Of a stretch of DNA of 19,680 bases, positions 1-6,331 are shown one piece after another. Made by a program: the position numbers and the translations under genes. The notes below the pieces were generated by a model that was given only the letters and a program-made list of their open reading frames with translations, was not told where the DNA came from and ran no database searches. The stretch covers positions 1-19,680 of the forward strand of contig CAZMYT010000012.1 of NCBI GenBank assembly GCA_964570565.1, read 5' to 3'. The first letter of the stretch is position 1. Each line of letters opens with the position of its first letter. The stretch is from W0P28-013 sp964570565 (GTDB lineage: Bacteria; Bacteroidota; Bacteroidia; Bacteroidales; Paludibacteraceae).

Positions 1-91
1 GAGGGCGGGTGGGTTTGCCAGATTGACCTTGCTCCCAGAATTGATACCCCATGTAGGTCGTGGTAAAACCCCTAAGGAAACATGTAACCAT
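1..91 (-). CDS. possible C-terminal-truncated ORF running off the left edge
   Basis: An open frame starts at an ATG at 89-91 on the minus strand and runs to the window edge without a stop, encoding about 30 residues beginning MVTCFLRGFTTTYMGYQFWE. An in-frame TAG lies six codons upstream. A second minus frame through 1-60 is also open, so the frame choice is uncertain. No family is recognised. It lies beyond two terminator hairpins that close the main minus-strand operon, so it would need its own promoter. Confidence 0.2.
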   Translation of the reverse strand, partial: MVTCFLRGFTTTYMGYQFWEQGQSGKPTRP

Positions 92-457
92 TTCTAACGC
101 CCACTAACTAATACTTAACCGATATGGGAGAAATATGGGGAATAATTACTAAATGCACGGCAGCAGATGGGTATTAGTGCCTAAATGTTGCATATCGCAA
201 TACGGAATAATTTGTAAGTGCCTGATAAATTTTGAGGACGAATGCTCTGTACTACCCTGTTTCCCCGAGACGAGACAACATTGGGTAGTAAATTTTAATC
301 ATTACATTATGGAGTATGATAAGCCCTGGGAAGTGAGTTTTATTGTATGGTGAGATGTAATGATGAATAACGTATTATTTGAGGGGTTATTTTATTAGGG
401 TGGTAGTTGGTATGGTATGAGGGGAGATCGTGGTTGAAATGGTGGTGTAGTTAACTT
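92..457. other. stretch without a convincing gene
   Basis: No minus-strand gene is supported here. A 66-codon plus-strand frame (153-353) opens with ATG and is rich in Cys and aromatic residues, but it has no recognisable family, no visible promoter and runs against every other gene in the window. The stretch lies past the tandem terminators at 458-549 and may be an intergenic spacer, or may hold a small convergent gene. Confidence 0.35.
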
Positions 458-480
458 AAAAAGGGACGTTATGTCCCTAG
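458..480 (-). terminator. second terminator-like hairpin
   Basis: On the minus strand the stem AGGGAC (478-473), a 5-base loop and the stem GTCCCT (467-462) are followed by a T run (462-458). This is the form of a Rho-independent terminator. It lies about 40 bases beyond a stronger hairpin and would act as a backup for the same minus-strand operon. Confidence 0.55.
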
Positions 481-518
481 TTTAAGGAATGATATACCTA
501 TGTAGTGTATTGTACAAG

Positions 519-549
519 AAAAAAGGCATACCATTTAGGTACACCTTTA
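519..549 (-). terminator. Rho-independent terminator of the minus-strand operon
   Basis: Six bases after the last stop codon (555) the minus strand reads AAAGG, TGTACC, a TAAAT loop, GGTATG and CC followed by six T. It folds as an 8-bp stem with two G-T pairs, extended by A-T pairs with the T tail. Its position directly after the final reading frame fits termination of the 2885-to-555 operon. Confidence 0.7.
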
Positions 550-554
550 AATTA

Positions 555-833
555 TTATCCTACAAGTTCTGTTAGGTGGTTTGCGTTATCCATGTTCCTT
601 GAGTTGATGCGCTTAAGACTTTCGACGTAATCCCATAGGATCGATATTACAACTGAAGTGGGAATTTTTGGAATTTCATCTTTATCGCAGTTGGGTTATG
701 GTTCTGTAAAGTCCTTAAACATATTTATCTTTCTGTATATGTCTCTGGATAATTCGTTAGCATTGTCTAGTTGTTGTCCTAATTCATCGAGAACTTTTCT
801 CAGTTCTGGCTTTTTTTGCTCTTTTTCTTCCAT
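555..833 (-). pseudogene. small phage ORF with an in-frame TAA stop
   Basis: From ATG at 831-833 the frame encodes 45 residues (MEEKEQKKPELRKVLDELGQ at the start, ending MFKDFTEP), then a TAA at 696-698. The same frame continues without shift for 46 more codons (PNCDKDEIPKIPTSVV..., ending NHLTELVG) to a TAA TAA at 552-557. The downstream half also looks like protein: charged, with little low complexity and with codon use like its neighbours. The simplest reading is one 92-codon gene interrupted by a nonsense change (TAA for GAA or CAA) or a sequencing error. It could also be two very small genes, but the second has no ATG near its start. Family unknown. Last gene before the terminators. Confidence 0.5.
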
Positions 834-900
834 ATCTATTTAGTGTTAGTGATTTGTTTTAATGTAGTTATCTATTCGTTCAATGTTCTATGTAGGTATA

Positions 901-1422
901 CTAGTGTATGAATGAAAGGATGTGTTTAATAACCTCATTCGTCCATCCGTTTCCGAGCATCTTGTACTGCTGTGTGTCAGAAACAATCCAGGTGTACCAA
1001 TCTGGTATAGTCTGCAAACGGGCGCACTCGGTTGGGGTTAGGCGACGAATGCGATAGTTATTTAGCAATACTTTTTGACGTGACTCACTTTTAAGGTCTA
1101 AAGTTCCGCTTTTCCCATCCTCAAAGTATGCTCTATTGTCCTGCTCGTAACCATCACCAATAACAGCATAGTTTTGTTTAATCAACAAATCAGCCTTATT
1201 CGCACACAGCGCCGGGCTAATCCCCTCGCTATCGTACACCCTATTCTGCTGGTAGGGCTGCTTGCCGCCGCTTTCNNNNNNNNNNNNNNNNNNNNNNNNN
1301 NNNNNNNNNNNNNNNNNNNNNNNNNNNNNNNNNNNNNNNNNNNNNNNNNNNNNNNNNNNNNNNNNNNNNNNNNNNTCAAATAACCCAACTACGTTACGTA
1401 GAACTAATGCGTTAACACTCAT
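901..1422 (-). CDS. DNA (cytosine-5) methyltransferase, interrupted by an assembly gap
   Basis: Methylates C5 of cytosine in DNA; in a phage this usually protects the genome from host restriction. The C-terminal part carries the family signature: the QQNRVYDSEGISPALCA region, then RRLTPTECARLQTIPDWY (motif IX area) and YKMLGNGWTNEVI (motif X, with the GN pair). The N-terminal stub MSVNALVLRNVVGLF resembles the first strand leading into motif I (usually ...LFDG). The catalytic PCQ, the ENV motif and the recognition domain are not visible because 100 N (1276-1375) stand in the middle. Family members exceed 300 residues and only about 140 are visible, so the real gap is probably several hundred bases, and the apparent 173-aa frame through the Ns is not meaningful. 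The start ATG overlaps the upstream stop as ATGA. Confidence 0.8.
   Translation of the reverse strand: MSVNALVLRNVVGLFXXXXXXXXXXXXXXXXXXXXXXXXXXXXXXXXXXESGGKQPYQQNRVYDSEGISPALCANKADLLIKQNYAVIGDGYEQDNRAYFEDGKSGTLDLKSESRQKVLLNNYRIRRLTPTECARLQTIPDWYTWIVSDTQQYKMLGNGWTNEVIKHILSFIH
1276..1375. other. scaffold gap (100 N)
   Basis: Exactly 100 undetermined bases, a conventional placeholder length when two contigs are joined. It falls between the N-terminal stub and the C-terminal domain of the C5 methyltransferase, so the missing length is unknown and likely larger than 100. Confidence 0.97.
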
Positions 1423-1796
1423 TTCTCTATGTTATAGGTTTCCTTTAACCACTTATCAAATGCTTCTTTGGGGTTATTCATGCAGTAATCTTCGGTTAGA
1501 GTTCCAGTAAAAGAGTTGCTGTTCTTATCCATGTTGTACGCTATCATCATGCAGTTAGCCATGATATGCCCTATGTGGGACACTCCGCTCTCATGGTCTA
1601 GTTCTTCACCATCCATGAAGGCGGTGAGGTGTTGCATGGCACAATCGCATAGGAAGGGAATATCCTGCCCATTCTTCCAGTTGTTCTTGCCGTACTTCTT
1701 TTCGCCGTACTCCATCGCTCTTATTAATGGAAGGAGTGACTTGAAGTGTAGTTGATGCCACTGGGGCTTGCCCTCGTTGAATCGGTCTGCTCTCAT
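1419..1796 (-). CDS. dATP/dGTP diphosphohydrolase-type protein (DUF5664 / dGTP_diPhyd_N)
   Basis: The 125-residue protein matches the family seen in many phages and once called DUF5664: NEGKPQWHQL near the N-terminus, then MEYGEKKYGKNNW, then MQHLTAFMDGEELDHESG and HIGHIMANCMMIAYNM. These helices form an all-alpha MazG-like fold, with acidic residues (E-G-E-E-L-D) and His expected to bind metal and nucleotide. The family is thought to hydrolyse dATP/dGTP, reshaping the nucleotide pool for phage replication. The start ATG at 1794-1796 overlaps the upstream stop as TAATG, and its own TGA overlaps the C5 methyltransferase start as ATGA, so the three are translationally coupled. Assignment is from motif memory, not a search. 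Confidence 0.75.
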   Translation of the reverse strand: MRADRFNEGKPQWHQLHFKSLLPLIRAMEYGEKKYGKNNWKNGQDIPFLCDCAMQHLTAFMDGEELDHESGVSHIGHIMANCMMIAYNMDKNSNSFTGTLTEDYCMNNPKEAFDKWLKETYNIEK

Positions 1797-2008
1797 TAGT
1801 TGTTCCCCACTATTTGTTTTGACATTCTTAGCTTGTTTATATGCTCCGATATATCACGTGGAAGGTCGTCTAGGGAGTGCGCTGTCACCACGTTATTGTC
1901 TATCTCAAACCAGAAAGGGATGAATATCAACTTCCGTCCGTTCATATTCATCTCAGAGCCGAATAACTCAATGAGCTGTAGTTGATCCTTTGTTAGAATT
2001 GCTCTCAT
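1796..2008 (-). CDS. small phage protein of unknown function
   Basis: 70 residues beginning MRAILTKDQLQLIELFGSEM and rich in hydrophobic and charged residues (KLIFIPFWFEIDNN), probably a small globular domain. No motif is recognised. It starts at ATG 2006-2008, overlapping the upstream small membrane-protein gene by 4 bases, and ends TAATG over the start of the diphosphohydrolase-like gene. The unbroken coupling supports it being real. Confidence 0.65.
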   Translation of the reverse strand: MRAILTKDQLQLIELFGSEMNMNGRKLIFIPFWFEIDNNVVTAHSLDDLPRDISEHINKLRMSKQIVGNN

Positions 2009-2199
2009 TCTGAAAACACATCTAGGATTAAATACTTAATGACCAATCCCATCATAAATAGGAAGAACACAGTCAGAATAATGTGGGGAACTTGGTAGTT
2101 AGGGAATGTCCACTCCAATGGATTCCAGCCACGGCTTATCCCGTTAATGATGTAGAATATCCCCACTGGGGGAATGAATGCTTTAATCCATTTCTTCAT
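2005..2199 (-). CDS. small predicted membrane protein
   Basis: 64 residues. A basic N-terminus (MKKWIKAF) precedes a first hydrophobic stretch (IPPVGIFYIINGI, about 9-21). After a polar linker with Trp comes a strong transmembrane segment, about 38-57 (VPHIILTVFFLFMMGLVIKY). Likely one or two membrane passes in the host inner membrane; function unknown. ATGA overlaps at both ends place it in the train of small coupled genes. Confidence 0.65.
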   Translation of the reverse strand: MKKWIKAFIPPVGIFYIINGISRGWNPLEWTFPNYQVPHIILTVFFLFMMGLVIKYLILDVFSE

Positions 2200-2351
2200 G
2201 TTGTTTGTATGTTAGGTATGAAGTAATCGCACTTTCCATCCTTAACAGGGGGCTGAACGTAAGCCTGCCATACTGCGCTCTTAGCGGTGTAGCGTTTACA
2301 CCTTTTCTTCATAGGGCAGTTATTCCCCGAACATTTACTTATATCACTCAT
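2196..2351 (-). CDS. 51-aa Cys-rich small protein
   Basis: A short gene of 51 residues: MSDISKCSGNNCPMKKRCKR at the N-terminus, then a WQAYVQPP segment and KCDYFIP near the end. Four Cys (7, 12, 18, 41) in the arrangement C-x4-C-x5-C ... C, with Pro after the second, suggest a small metal-binding knuckle. Such proteins are common in phages of Bacteroidota; function unknown. It begins at ATG 2349-2351 inside the ATGA overlap with the upstream coiled-coil gene and ends in an ATGA overlap with the membrane-protein gene. That double coupling is the main support for the call. Confidence 0.7.
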   Translation of the reverse strand: MSDISKCSGNNCPMKKRCKRYTAKSAVWQAYVQPPVKDGKCDYFIPNIQTT

Positions 2352-2509
2352 TTCTTTCTCCATTTAATGAATTCCCAAATAGACATCTTCTTAATCCTCT
2401 TTAGTTGCTCGTTAGCTGCGTGGACGAGGACGTTCATCTCCTCGTTCTCCTCCTCTAGCTGCTCTAGTCTTTCTGGGAGGCTGTCCGCTATGGTATTTAC
2501 ATCTGTCAT
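2348..2509 (-). CDS. 53-aa coiled-coil small protein
   Basis: Encodes 53 residues from ATG 2507-2509. Residues about 10-42 are heptad-rich and acidic (LPERLEQLEEENEEMNVLVH), then basic (LKRIKKM), ending with an aromatic basic tail IWEFIKWRKK. The pattern predicts a short helical coiled coil, perhaps a dimer. Function unknown. ATGA overlaps on both sides tie it to its neighbours. Confidence 0.65.
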   Translation of the reverse strand: MTDVNTIADSLPERLEQLEEENEEMNVLVHAANEQLKRIKKMSIWEFIKWRKK

Positions 2510-2724
2510 AAAAATGGATTATCTATCCCGAACAAATTGAATAGCGCATTATCCTCCACACAGTTGATTACCTCAAGTCTGGAGTAGAGAGGGTAGTTTC
2601 TTTGTAGGTAGTCATCCAGCCTAACCTTGGCGTGCAGCTGGCTGTCACAGTTCTTTATCCGTATTACCTTGGACTCCGATGTGCCATTACTATAGATGAT
2701 GTTGTACTTAACTAGGAAGTTCAT
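2506..2724 (-). CDS. small phage protein of unknown function
   Basis: 72 residues beginning MNFLVKYNIIYSNGTSESKV, with a mixed beta/alpha look. The opening strand pattern FLVKYNIIYSNG, later VIRIKNC, resembles small phage proteins that relay amino-acid repeats of unknown role. No catalytic motif is seen. It couples by ATGA to genes on both sides. Confidence 0.6.
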   Translation of the reverse strand: MNFLVKYNIIYSNGTSESKVIRIKNCDSQLHAKVRLDDYLQRNYPLYSRLEVINCVEDNALFNLFGIDNPFL

Positions 2725-2885
2725 AGGTTGTCGTATAGTATTTCATTCCACGTAATTCCATCTTTAGTGTACACAGAGTTGGTAAGGTCGTAAACAACCA
2801 TGTCTAGTTCTGGGTTGAACTTATCGGAGTCATACCATTCCGTGAAGTATGGCTCGTACTGATTAGTGGTGATTAAGTATCTCAT
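2721..2885 (-). CDS. 54-aa first gene of the small-gene operon
   Basis: 54 residues from ATG 2883-2885 (MRYLITTNQYEPYFTEWYDS at the start, ending WNEILYDNL), acidic and aromatic. Family unknown; it looks like a small phage protein with one strand pair and a VYTKDGITW segment. It is the first gene after promoter 2907-2938, whose leader is about 21 bases and includes AATTCTAATAA, also present before the 17913 gene. It ends in an ATGA overlap with the 72-aa gene. Confidence 0.65.
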   Translation of the reverse strand: MRYLITTNQYEPYFTEWYDSDKFNPELDMVVYDLTNSVYTKDGITWNEILYDNL

Positions 2886-2906
2886 AGATTATTAGAATTA
2901 TATAAT

Positions 2907-2938
2907 GCAAGTTACAAATATTATTTTACAAAAGCAAA
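2907..2938 (-). promoter_or_regulatory. predicted promoter of the small-gene operon
   Basis: On the minus strand TTTG (2938-2935), exactly 20 bases, then TAACTTGC (2914-2907). The boxes and spacing resemble the Bacteroidota -33 TTTG and -7 TAnnTTTG elements. Three other sites in the window share the same form. The start codon of the first gene lies 22 bases downstream. Confidence 0.65.
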
Positions 2939-2950
2939 TTTATTCGTCAA

Positions 2951-3019
2951 TTACTAATTTATATATTGAATATCAAGAATATAATTAGTAAAAAGTGCAT
3001 TAATAAGGTAGTTATACGC
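2951..3019 (-). other. 3' boundary of cassette array C (R''-like box, 14-mer and hairpin)
   Basis: On the plus strand GTTATACGC (3011-3019) is the inward box of the methyltransferase cassette, complementary in 8 of 9 bases to the box at the cassette's other end (3857-3865). It overlaps TAATAAGGTAGTTA (3001-3014), an exact 14-mer also found at the 3' end of array A (18113-18126). Beyond it is a 9-bp inverted repeat, TTACTAATT (2951-2959) with AATTAGTAA (2983-2991). Array A has a matching hairpin in the same place. Confidence 0.55.
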
Positions 3020-3048
3020 AAGCACTACATTTCGTTTCCAAAGAGAGT

Positions 3049-3798
3049 TTACTGTTCAAAATTTTTATTAAAATCTGCCACCCTCTTTAAAATAATATCG
3101 TAATACTTTTGTTCTTTTTCCATTACTATAAATTGTCTGTTCGTATTCAAACAAGCAATAGCAGTTGTTCCACTTCCTGCTGTGTTATCTAATACCAATT
3201 CATTTTCATCTGTGTATGTTTTAATCAAGTATTCAAACAATTCTAATGGTTTTTCTGTTGGGTGCAGTTTGTCCTTTCTGTTTGCGTTACTTACTTCTAT
3301 TATTGAAGTTGGGTAGTATTCATTATTTTCTACTACACTATTTTCAAACTTTCCATAATTGCTTGTGTGCTTCCCTGTTTCTGTTGTTATTCCTTTCTTT
3401 CTTACTTTCCCCCTTGTTACCATTTCGGGGTTATAAGTTGGTAGTTTTTTGTAAAAGCAAAGTATTTGTTCGTGCCTCCTCAATGGCATACGTTTAGCAT
3501 TTAAAAATCCACTTGAAAGTTTTTTATCCCAAATCAAATCATACTTAAATAATTTTTTATTTGAAGTTATCAATGTGCTTGTAAATGGTTCTGCACTTGT
3601 TAAACAAATCATTCCATTATCTTTTATAATCCTTTCGTATTGCTTCCAGAGTTCATCAAGTGGAATAATTACATCCCATTTGTTTTGCGTTGTCCCATAC
3701 GGTAAATCGCAAAGTATCATATCAATACTTTCGTTTGGTATATCCTTCATAAGTTCCAAACAATCTCCTAATAGTATTTCTTTTTTCCCCTCGCTCAT
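3049..3798 (-). CDS. cassette-borne beta-class DNA methyltransferase (N6-adenine or N4-cytosine)
   Basis: 249 residues. It transfers a methyl group from S-adenosylmethionine to an exocyclic amino group in DNA. Catalytic motif IV is DLPYG at 31-35 (a D-L-P-Y variant of DPPY) near the N-terminus, and the AdoMet motif I is LVLDNTAGSGTTAIAC at 201-216 near the C-terminus. This order defines the beta class. HPTEKP at 179-184 is the usual motif X region ahead of motif I. No endonuclease partner is adjacent, so it is a solitary enzyme, probably for self-protection or host epigenetic interference. The gene is AT-rich and is the second cassette of array C. Its leader and C-terminal codons contain a perfect 18-bp inverted repeat. 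N- and C-terminal edges (MSEGK..., DFNKNF) match the methyltransferase at 10444-11199. Confidence 0.9.
   Translation of the reverse strand: MSEGKKEILLGDCLELMKDIPNESIDMILCDLPYGTTQNKWDVIIPLDELWKQYERIIKDNGMICLTSAEPFTSTLITSNKKLFKYDLIWDKKLSSGFLNAKRMPLRRHEQILCFYKKLPTYNPEMVTRGKVRKKGITTETGKHTSNYGKFENSVVENNEYYPTSIIEVSNANRKDKLHPTEKPLELFEYLIKTYTDENELVLDNTAGSGTTAIACLNTNRQFIVMEKEQKYYDIILKRVADFNKNFEQ
3057..3074. repeat. 18-bp inverted repeat, 3' copy (methyltransferase cassette C)
   Basis: CAAAATTTTTATTAAAAT on the plus strand is the exact reverse complement of 3797-3814. It lies in codons for DFNKNF near the C-terminus of the methyltransferase. The match stops sharply at 18 bp on both sides. Confidence 0.8.
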
Positions 3799-3814
3799 TT
3801 TAATAAAAATTTTG
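3797..3814. repeat. 18-bp inverted repeat, 5' copy (methyltransferase cassette C)
   Basis: ATTTTAATAAAAATTTTG on the plus strand, overlapping the first two bases of the start codon and the 16 bases upstream of it, where ribosomes would bind. It pairs perfectly with 3057-3074. Confidence 0.8.
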
Positions 3815-3856
3815 TTTCGTGTTTCAATTTAAGTTTATCTTTAATAATCCGTGCCA

Positions 3857-3993
3857 GCATATAACAAAGGCTATAAAACATAGCGGTTTTCGTGCAAGTT
3901 TGTTAGGTAGTGGCTCGTATGTAGTTTTGTGCTGTGCGAAATGTTTTCGCTTCGTACTCCGCTACGATTTCATAGCCACAGACGTTAGCGGTT
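3857..3993 (-). other. attC-like site between exonuclease and methyltransferase cassettes
   Basis: Plus-strand GCATATAAC (3857-3865) and GTTAGCGGTT (3984-3993) form the outer boxes. Inside, GGCTATAAAACATAGCGG (3869-3886) pairs with CCGCTACGATTTCATAGCC (3959-3977) with a few bulges, leaving a central loop of about 70 bases. The layout (outer boxes, spacers of 3 and 6 bases, inner stems, large loop; about 135 bases) is that of a long integron attC such as VCR-type sites. The exonuclease stop codon lies within the upstream box. Confidence 0.65.
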
Positions 3994-4519
3994 ATTTTAA
4001 AGGAATACGCAGTCCCATTTTACGAAACTGAATTAATGCTTCTGCATTGCCTTTTGCATCATTGACAGGATTATGGTCATGTGTTGTTTTTCTGTAAAGT
4101 TTTTTCCATTCAGAATTTAACCCACAATCCATTTTCATACCACAATACAAATCACCAATTCTTCGACCAGAAAACCCAAATGGATTACGACCAATATAAT
4201 AATGAAAATACCAATTAATCCATTGCCAATCAAAAGCAAGGTTGTCGCTAATAAATGTTGGTTTCCCAATCGAATTTTCTTCAATCCATTTTGCAAAGTT
4301 TTCCATAACCTGTTTAGGATCATCAAACTTTAAGTGTTGTTCTCTACTAAATCCACTTATCGCAAGTGCTTCTGGTTTCCAATTTTCTGAAATTGGTTTT
4401 GTTTTACCATAAAATGTTTTGCTTAATGTTGGCTCAACAATTACAGCCCCAAAACAAACCATTGAATTTTTAAACGGAATTTCACCATCTGATTCAATAT
4501 CTACTACTATGTAACTCAT
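3992..4519 (-). CDS. cassette-borne DEDDh 3'-5' exonuclease (DnaQ-like fold)
   Basis: 175 residues with all three exonuclease motifs: Exo I VVDIESDG with D7 and E9, Exo II SDNLAFDW with D92/D97, and Exo III HDHNPVNDAKG with H149 and D154 (the H-x4-D form). These residues bind two metal ions and cleave 3' ends of DNA or RNA. The N-terminal 30 residues resemble the 3'-5' exoribonuclease/YncB-type stand-alone enzymes rather than a polymerase domain. The start at 4519 follows the cassette's 5' box by about 36 bases, and the stop TAA (3992-3994) overlaps its 3' box. The two boxes are 10/10 complementary. The role in a phage is uncertain: nucleic-acid degradation, repair, or defence or counter-defence. 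Confidence 0.85.
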   Translation of the reverse strand: MSYIVVDIESDGEIPFKNSMVCFGAVIVEPTLSKTFYGKTKPISENWKPEALAISGFSREQHLKFDDPKQVMENFAKWIEENSIGKPTFISDNLAFDWQWINWYFHYYIGRNPFGFSGRRIGDLYCGMKMDCGLNSEWKKLYRKTTHDHNPVNDAKGNAEALIQFRKMGLRIPLK

Positions 4520-4555
4520 AATTTATATATTTAAAATGTTAATAATCAATAAAAA

Positions 4556-4694
4556 CAACCGCTAACAATGTGTATAATTAATTGGGTTGTAGTGCTGTTT
4601 TCAGCATCCTACATCGCCCGTAGTTCCGTGTATTTTGATTGGTTCGTGCCACGTAATACCCAACTAATCATACACGTAACGTTATCGGCAAATT
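4556..4694 (-). other. attC-like site at the 5' end of cassette array C
   Basis: Plus-strand CAACCGCTAAC (4556-4566) is the 5' box of the exonuclease cassette. The far box is ACGTTATCGGCAAATT (4679-4694), an exact 16-mer also at the 5' end of array B (11344-11359). Between them, GTGTAT (4570-4575) pairs with ATACAC (4670-4675) and AATTGGGT with ACCCAACT. The loop includes a further hairpin (GCTG-tttt-CAGC). No cassette gene owns this site on its upstream side; phage sequence begins there. Confidence 0.6.
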
Positions 4695-4701
4695 GCGTTA
4701 C

Positions 4702-4733
4702 GCAAGTTACAAATAATAAACGAATAAAGCAAG
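4702..4733 (-). promoter_or_regulatory. predicted promoter driving cassette array C
   Basis: Minus strand: CTTG (4733-4730), 20 bases, TAACTTGC (4709-4702). Same boxes and exact spacing as the sites at 2907, 9830 and 17933. It sits between the 168-aa gene and the first attC-like site, so transcription would enter the cassettes, as the Pc promoter does in an integron. Confidence 0.6.
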
Positions 4734-4744
4734 AAAAAAGTGGA

Positions 4745-5251
4745 TTATTTTACGAGAAGTCCATTTCCATGCACCGCCACCTCACAGCCTCTTCTATTCA
4801 GTTCACCGGTTAGAACGCCCCAGTGCTGCTTTATCTGTAGGGCTATATTATCCTGTGATAGTACTTTATGCGAGGTCATATCCACACCGTACAGCTCTAT
4901 TCTGTCCGCATGAAAGTACTTGTACGCCATGACTACGGCCACGAACGGGCTGAACTTGGAGTGGGGTATAAGTGGACTATCCAGATCAATGGAGATGTCT
5001 GGTTGCCCGTGTTGCAGTTTTATTGGCACGTAGTTGGGATGGTACGACCATTCCTCCTTGTGTGCGTATAGTGCTTCAGGGGTGGAGTTCTCGATGATGG
5101 ACAATCTCTCTGGGGTGAACCGACTAGGAACGTCAAGCACAACTAGGAAATTGACATGGACGTAGCGAAAGATGTCGTTCACCCCGAAAGAGATATTCCC
5201 TCCTCTATACTCATTTAGGCTCTCGCCTAACCCTAAAACATCTATGGTCAT
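4745..5251 (-). CDS. MptE/DUF115-like Rossmann-type protein of the glycan module
   Basis: 168 residues. The N-terminus MTIDVLGLGESLNEYRGG followed by ISFGVNDIF and FLVVLDVPSRF follows the pattern of the DUF115 (6-hydroxymethylpterin diphosphokinase MptE-like, motility accessory factor) group: a glycine turn, then GxN, then a strand ending in Asp. Near the C-terminus, RIELYGVDM is the typical second-half strand ending in an Asp. In surface-glycan clusters such proteins accompany nucleotide-sugar transfer. The neighbours (epimerase and two glycosyltransferases upstream) agree. Its start overlaps the stop of the 57-aa gene by ATGA. Shorter than full MAF proteins, so it may be a minimal or derived form; function inferred. 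Confidence 0.5.
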   Translation of the reverse strand: MTIDVLGLGESLNEYRGGNISFGVNDIFRYVHVNFLVVLDVPSRFTPERLSIIENSTPEALYAHKEEWSYHPNYVPIKLQHGQPDISIDLDSPLIPHSKFSPFVAVVMAYKYFHADRIELYGVDMTSHKVLSQDNIALQIKQHWGVLTGELNRRGCEVAVHGNGLLVK

Positions 5252-5421
5252 TTAGAAATACAGGTTGATTTTAATAATCTGTTAGTGTATTCTTCGTATG
5301 TGATTAACTCTTCAAAGAATGAATAAGAAAAGTTTTGCCTATCCCAACCATCAGGGTCTAAAACTAAATAATCAGATTCAGATTCCCATTCATATGATGT
5401 TTTTAATGTTTCTTCTGTCAT
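5248..5421 (-). CDS. 57-aa acidic small protein
   Basis: 57 residues starting at ATG 5419-5421: MTEETLKTSYEWESESDYLV, then LDPDGWDRQNFSYSFFEEL, ending RLLKSTCISK. Acidic and aromatic with a probable C-terminal helix (FFEELITYEEYTNRLL). No family named, but the composition is unlike chance and the stop overlaps the next start as ATGA. It bridges the epimerase and the DUF115-like gene, so it probably belongs to the glycan operon. Confidence 0.65.
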   Translation of the reverse strand: MTEETLKTSYEWESESDYLVLDPDGWDRQNFSYSFFEELITYEEYTNRLLKSTCISK

Positions 5422-5446
5422 TACTTGTTGATTTTAAATTCTCCAA

Positions 5447-6331
5447 TTAAATAGTACATGACTTATAGTGATTATCATACAGAATATTCTTTATGCCTTC
5501 CATAATAGATATGCTTGGCGACCACTCTAAAATTTTCTTAGCCTTGGTATTGTCCAAACAACGTCTGGTTATCCCGTCTATACTCCTACCTTCAACATAC
5601 TCTAAACTCACGTTAGGAATATACGTAGATATTATGTCCACTATTCTTTTCACAGATGTTTCCTCCATGGTGGATATGTTGAATACATCATTGGTAGGCG
5701 AAAGGTTGACAGAAATCTCAATCGCATTCACCACATCGTCTATGTAAGTAAAATCTCTTGTTTGCTCCCCCGTTCCATACACAGTTAACGGAATGTTAGA
5801 TTTAGCCATATCGCATAACTTTCCCACTACCCCAGCGTAATGGCTATTCTTTTGATTAGCCCCATACACATTAGACAGCCTAAGTGTAGTGTAGTTACCC
5901 CTATTTACAAGGTACTTTTCGGTTATCAACTTGGATGTATCGTATGCGTTATAGGTATTTAAACTAGCCAATTCATTAGCAGGACACATAGCGTTACCGT
6001 ACACTGATGCGGTGGATGTATAGATAACCTTTCCTCTGTACTTATTTAAGAAAGATATAGACTTTAGCGCATTGGTGTTAAATGTCTCTACAGGATAGTT
6101 TATGGCGTAAATAATGTTATCACAGGCACAGTGAACAACCACATCGTACACAGACAATTCTGATTCAGTATAGGTTTCCATTCCCCTGTTATCCCAAACA
6201 ATATCTTTCAGCCTAGATGCATCCCCGAACTTTAGGTTATCGCAACCTCTTACAGTATACCCTTTTTTATTTAGATGTTGAGCCAACGAAGACCCTACAA
6301 AGCCTGCTATGCCTGTTATAAATACTCGCAT
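5447..6331 (-). CDS. NAD-dependent sugar epimerase/dehydratase (extended SDR)
   Basis: 294 residues, close to the usual 300-330 of the family. The NAD-binding Rossmann motif G-x2-G-x2-G is at 7-13 (ITGIAGFVGSS), followed by the acidic strand end CDNL. The active site shows STASVYG (about 106-112) and the catalytic YDTSK pair, Y130 and K134. RLSNVYGANQ (about 151-160) and the TRDFTYIDDVV segment bind the nucleotide-sugar. Such enzymes convert UDP- or dTDP-sugars, for example a 4-epimerisation, and feed the adjacent glycosyltransferases. The stop-start overlap with the upstream glycosyltransferase is 16 bases. The exact substrate cannot be told from sequence. Confidence 0.9.
   Translation of the reverse strand: MRVFITGIAGFVGSSLAQHLNKKGYTVRGCDNLKFGDASRLKDIVWDNRGMETYTESELSVYDVVVHCACDNIIYAINYPVETFNTNALKSISFLNKYRGKVIYTSTASVYGNAMCPANELASLNTYNAYDTSKLITEKYLVNRGNYTTLRLSNVYGANQKNSHYAGVVGKLCDMAKSNIPLTVYGTGEQTRDFTYIDDVVNAIEISVNLSPTNDVFNISTMEETSVKRIVDIISTYIPNVSLEYVEGRSIDGITRRCLDNTKAKKILEWSPSISIMEGIKNILYDNHYKSCTI

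Noticed and set aside
153..353. 66-codon plus-strand ORF
   Set aside because: Protein-like in places, but it has no promoter, ribosome site or family, and is the only plus-strand candidate not covered by a minus-strand gene; left as uncertain.
2205..2540. 111-codon plus-strand frame
   Set aside because: It is antisense to three coupled minus-strand genes (51, 53 and 72 aa), which have better protein character and ATGA overlaps.
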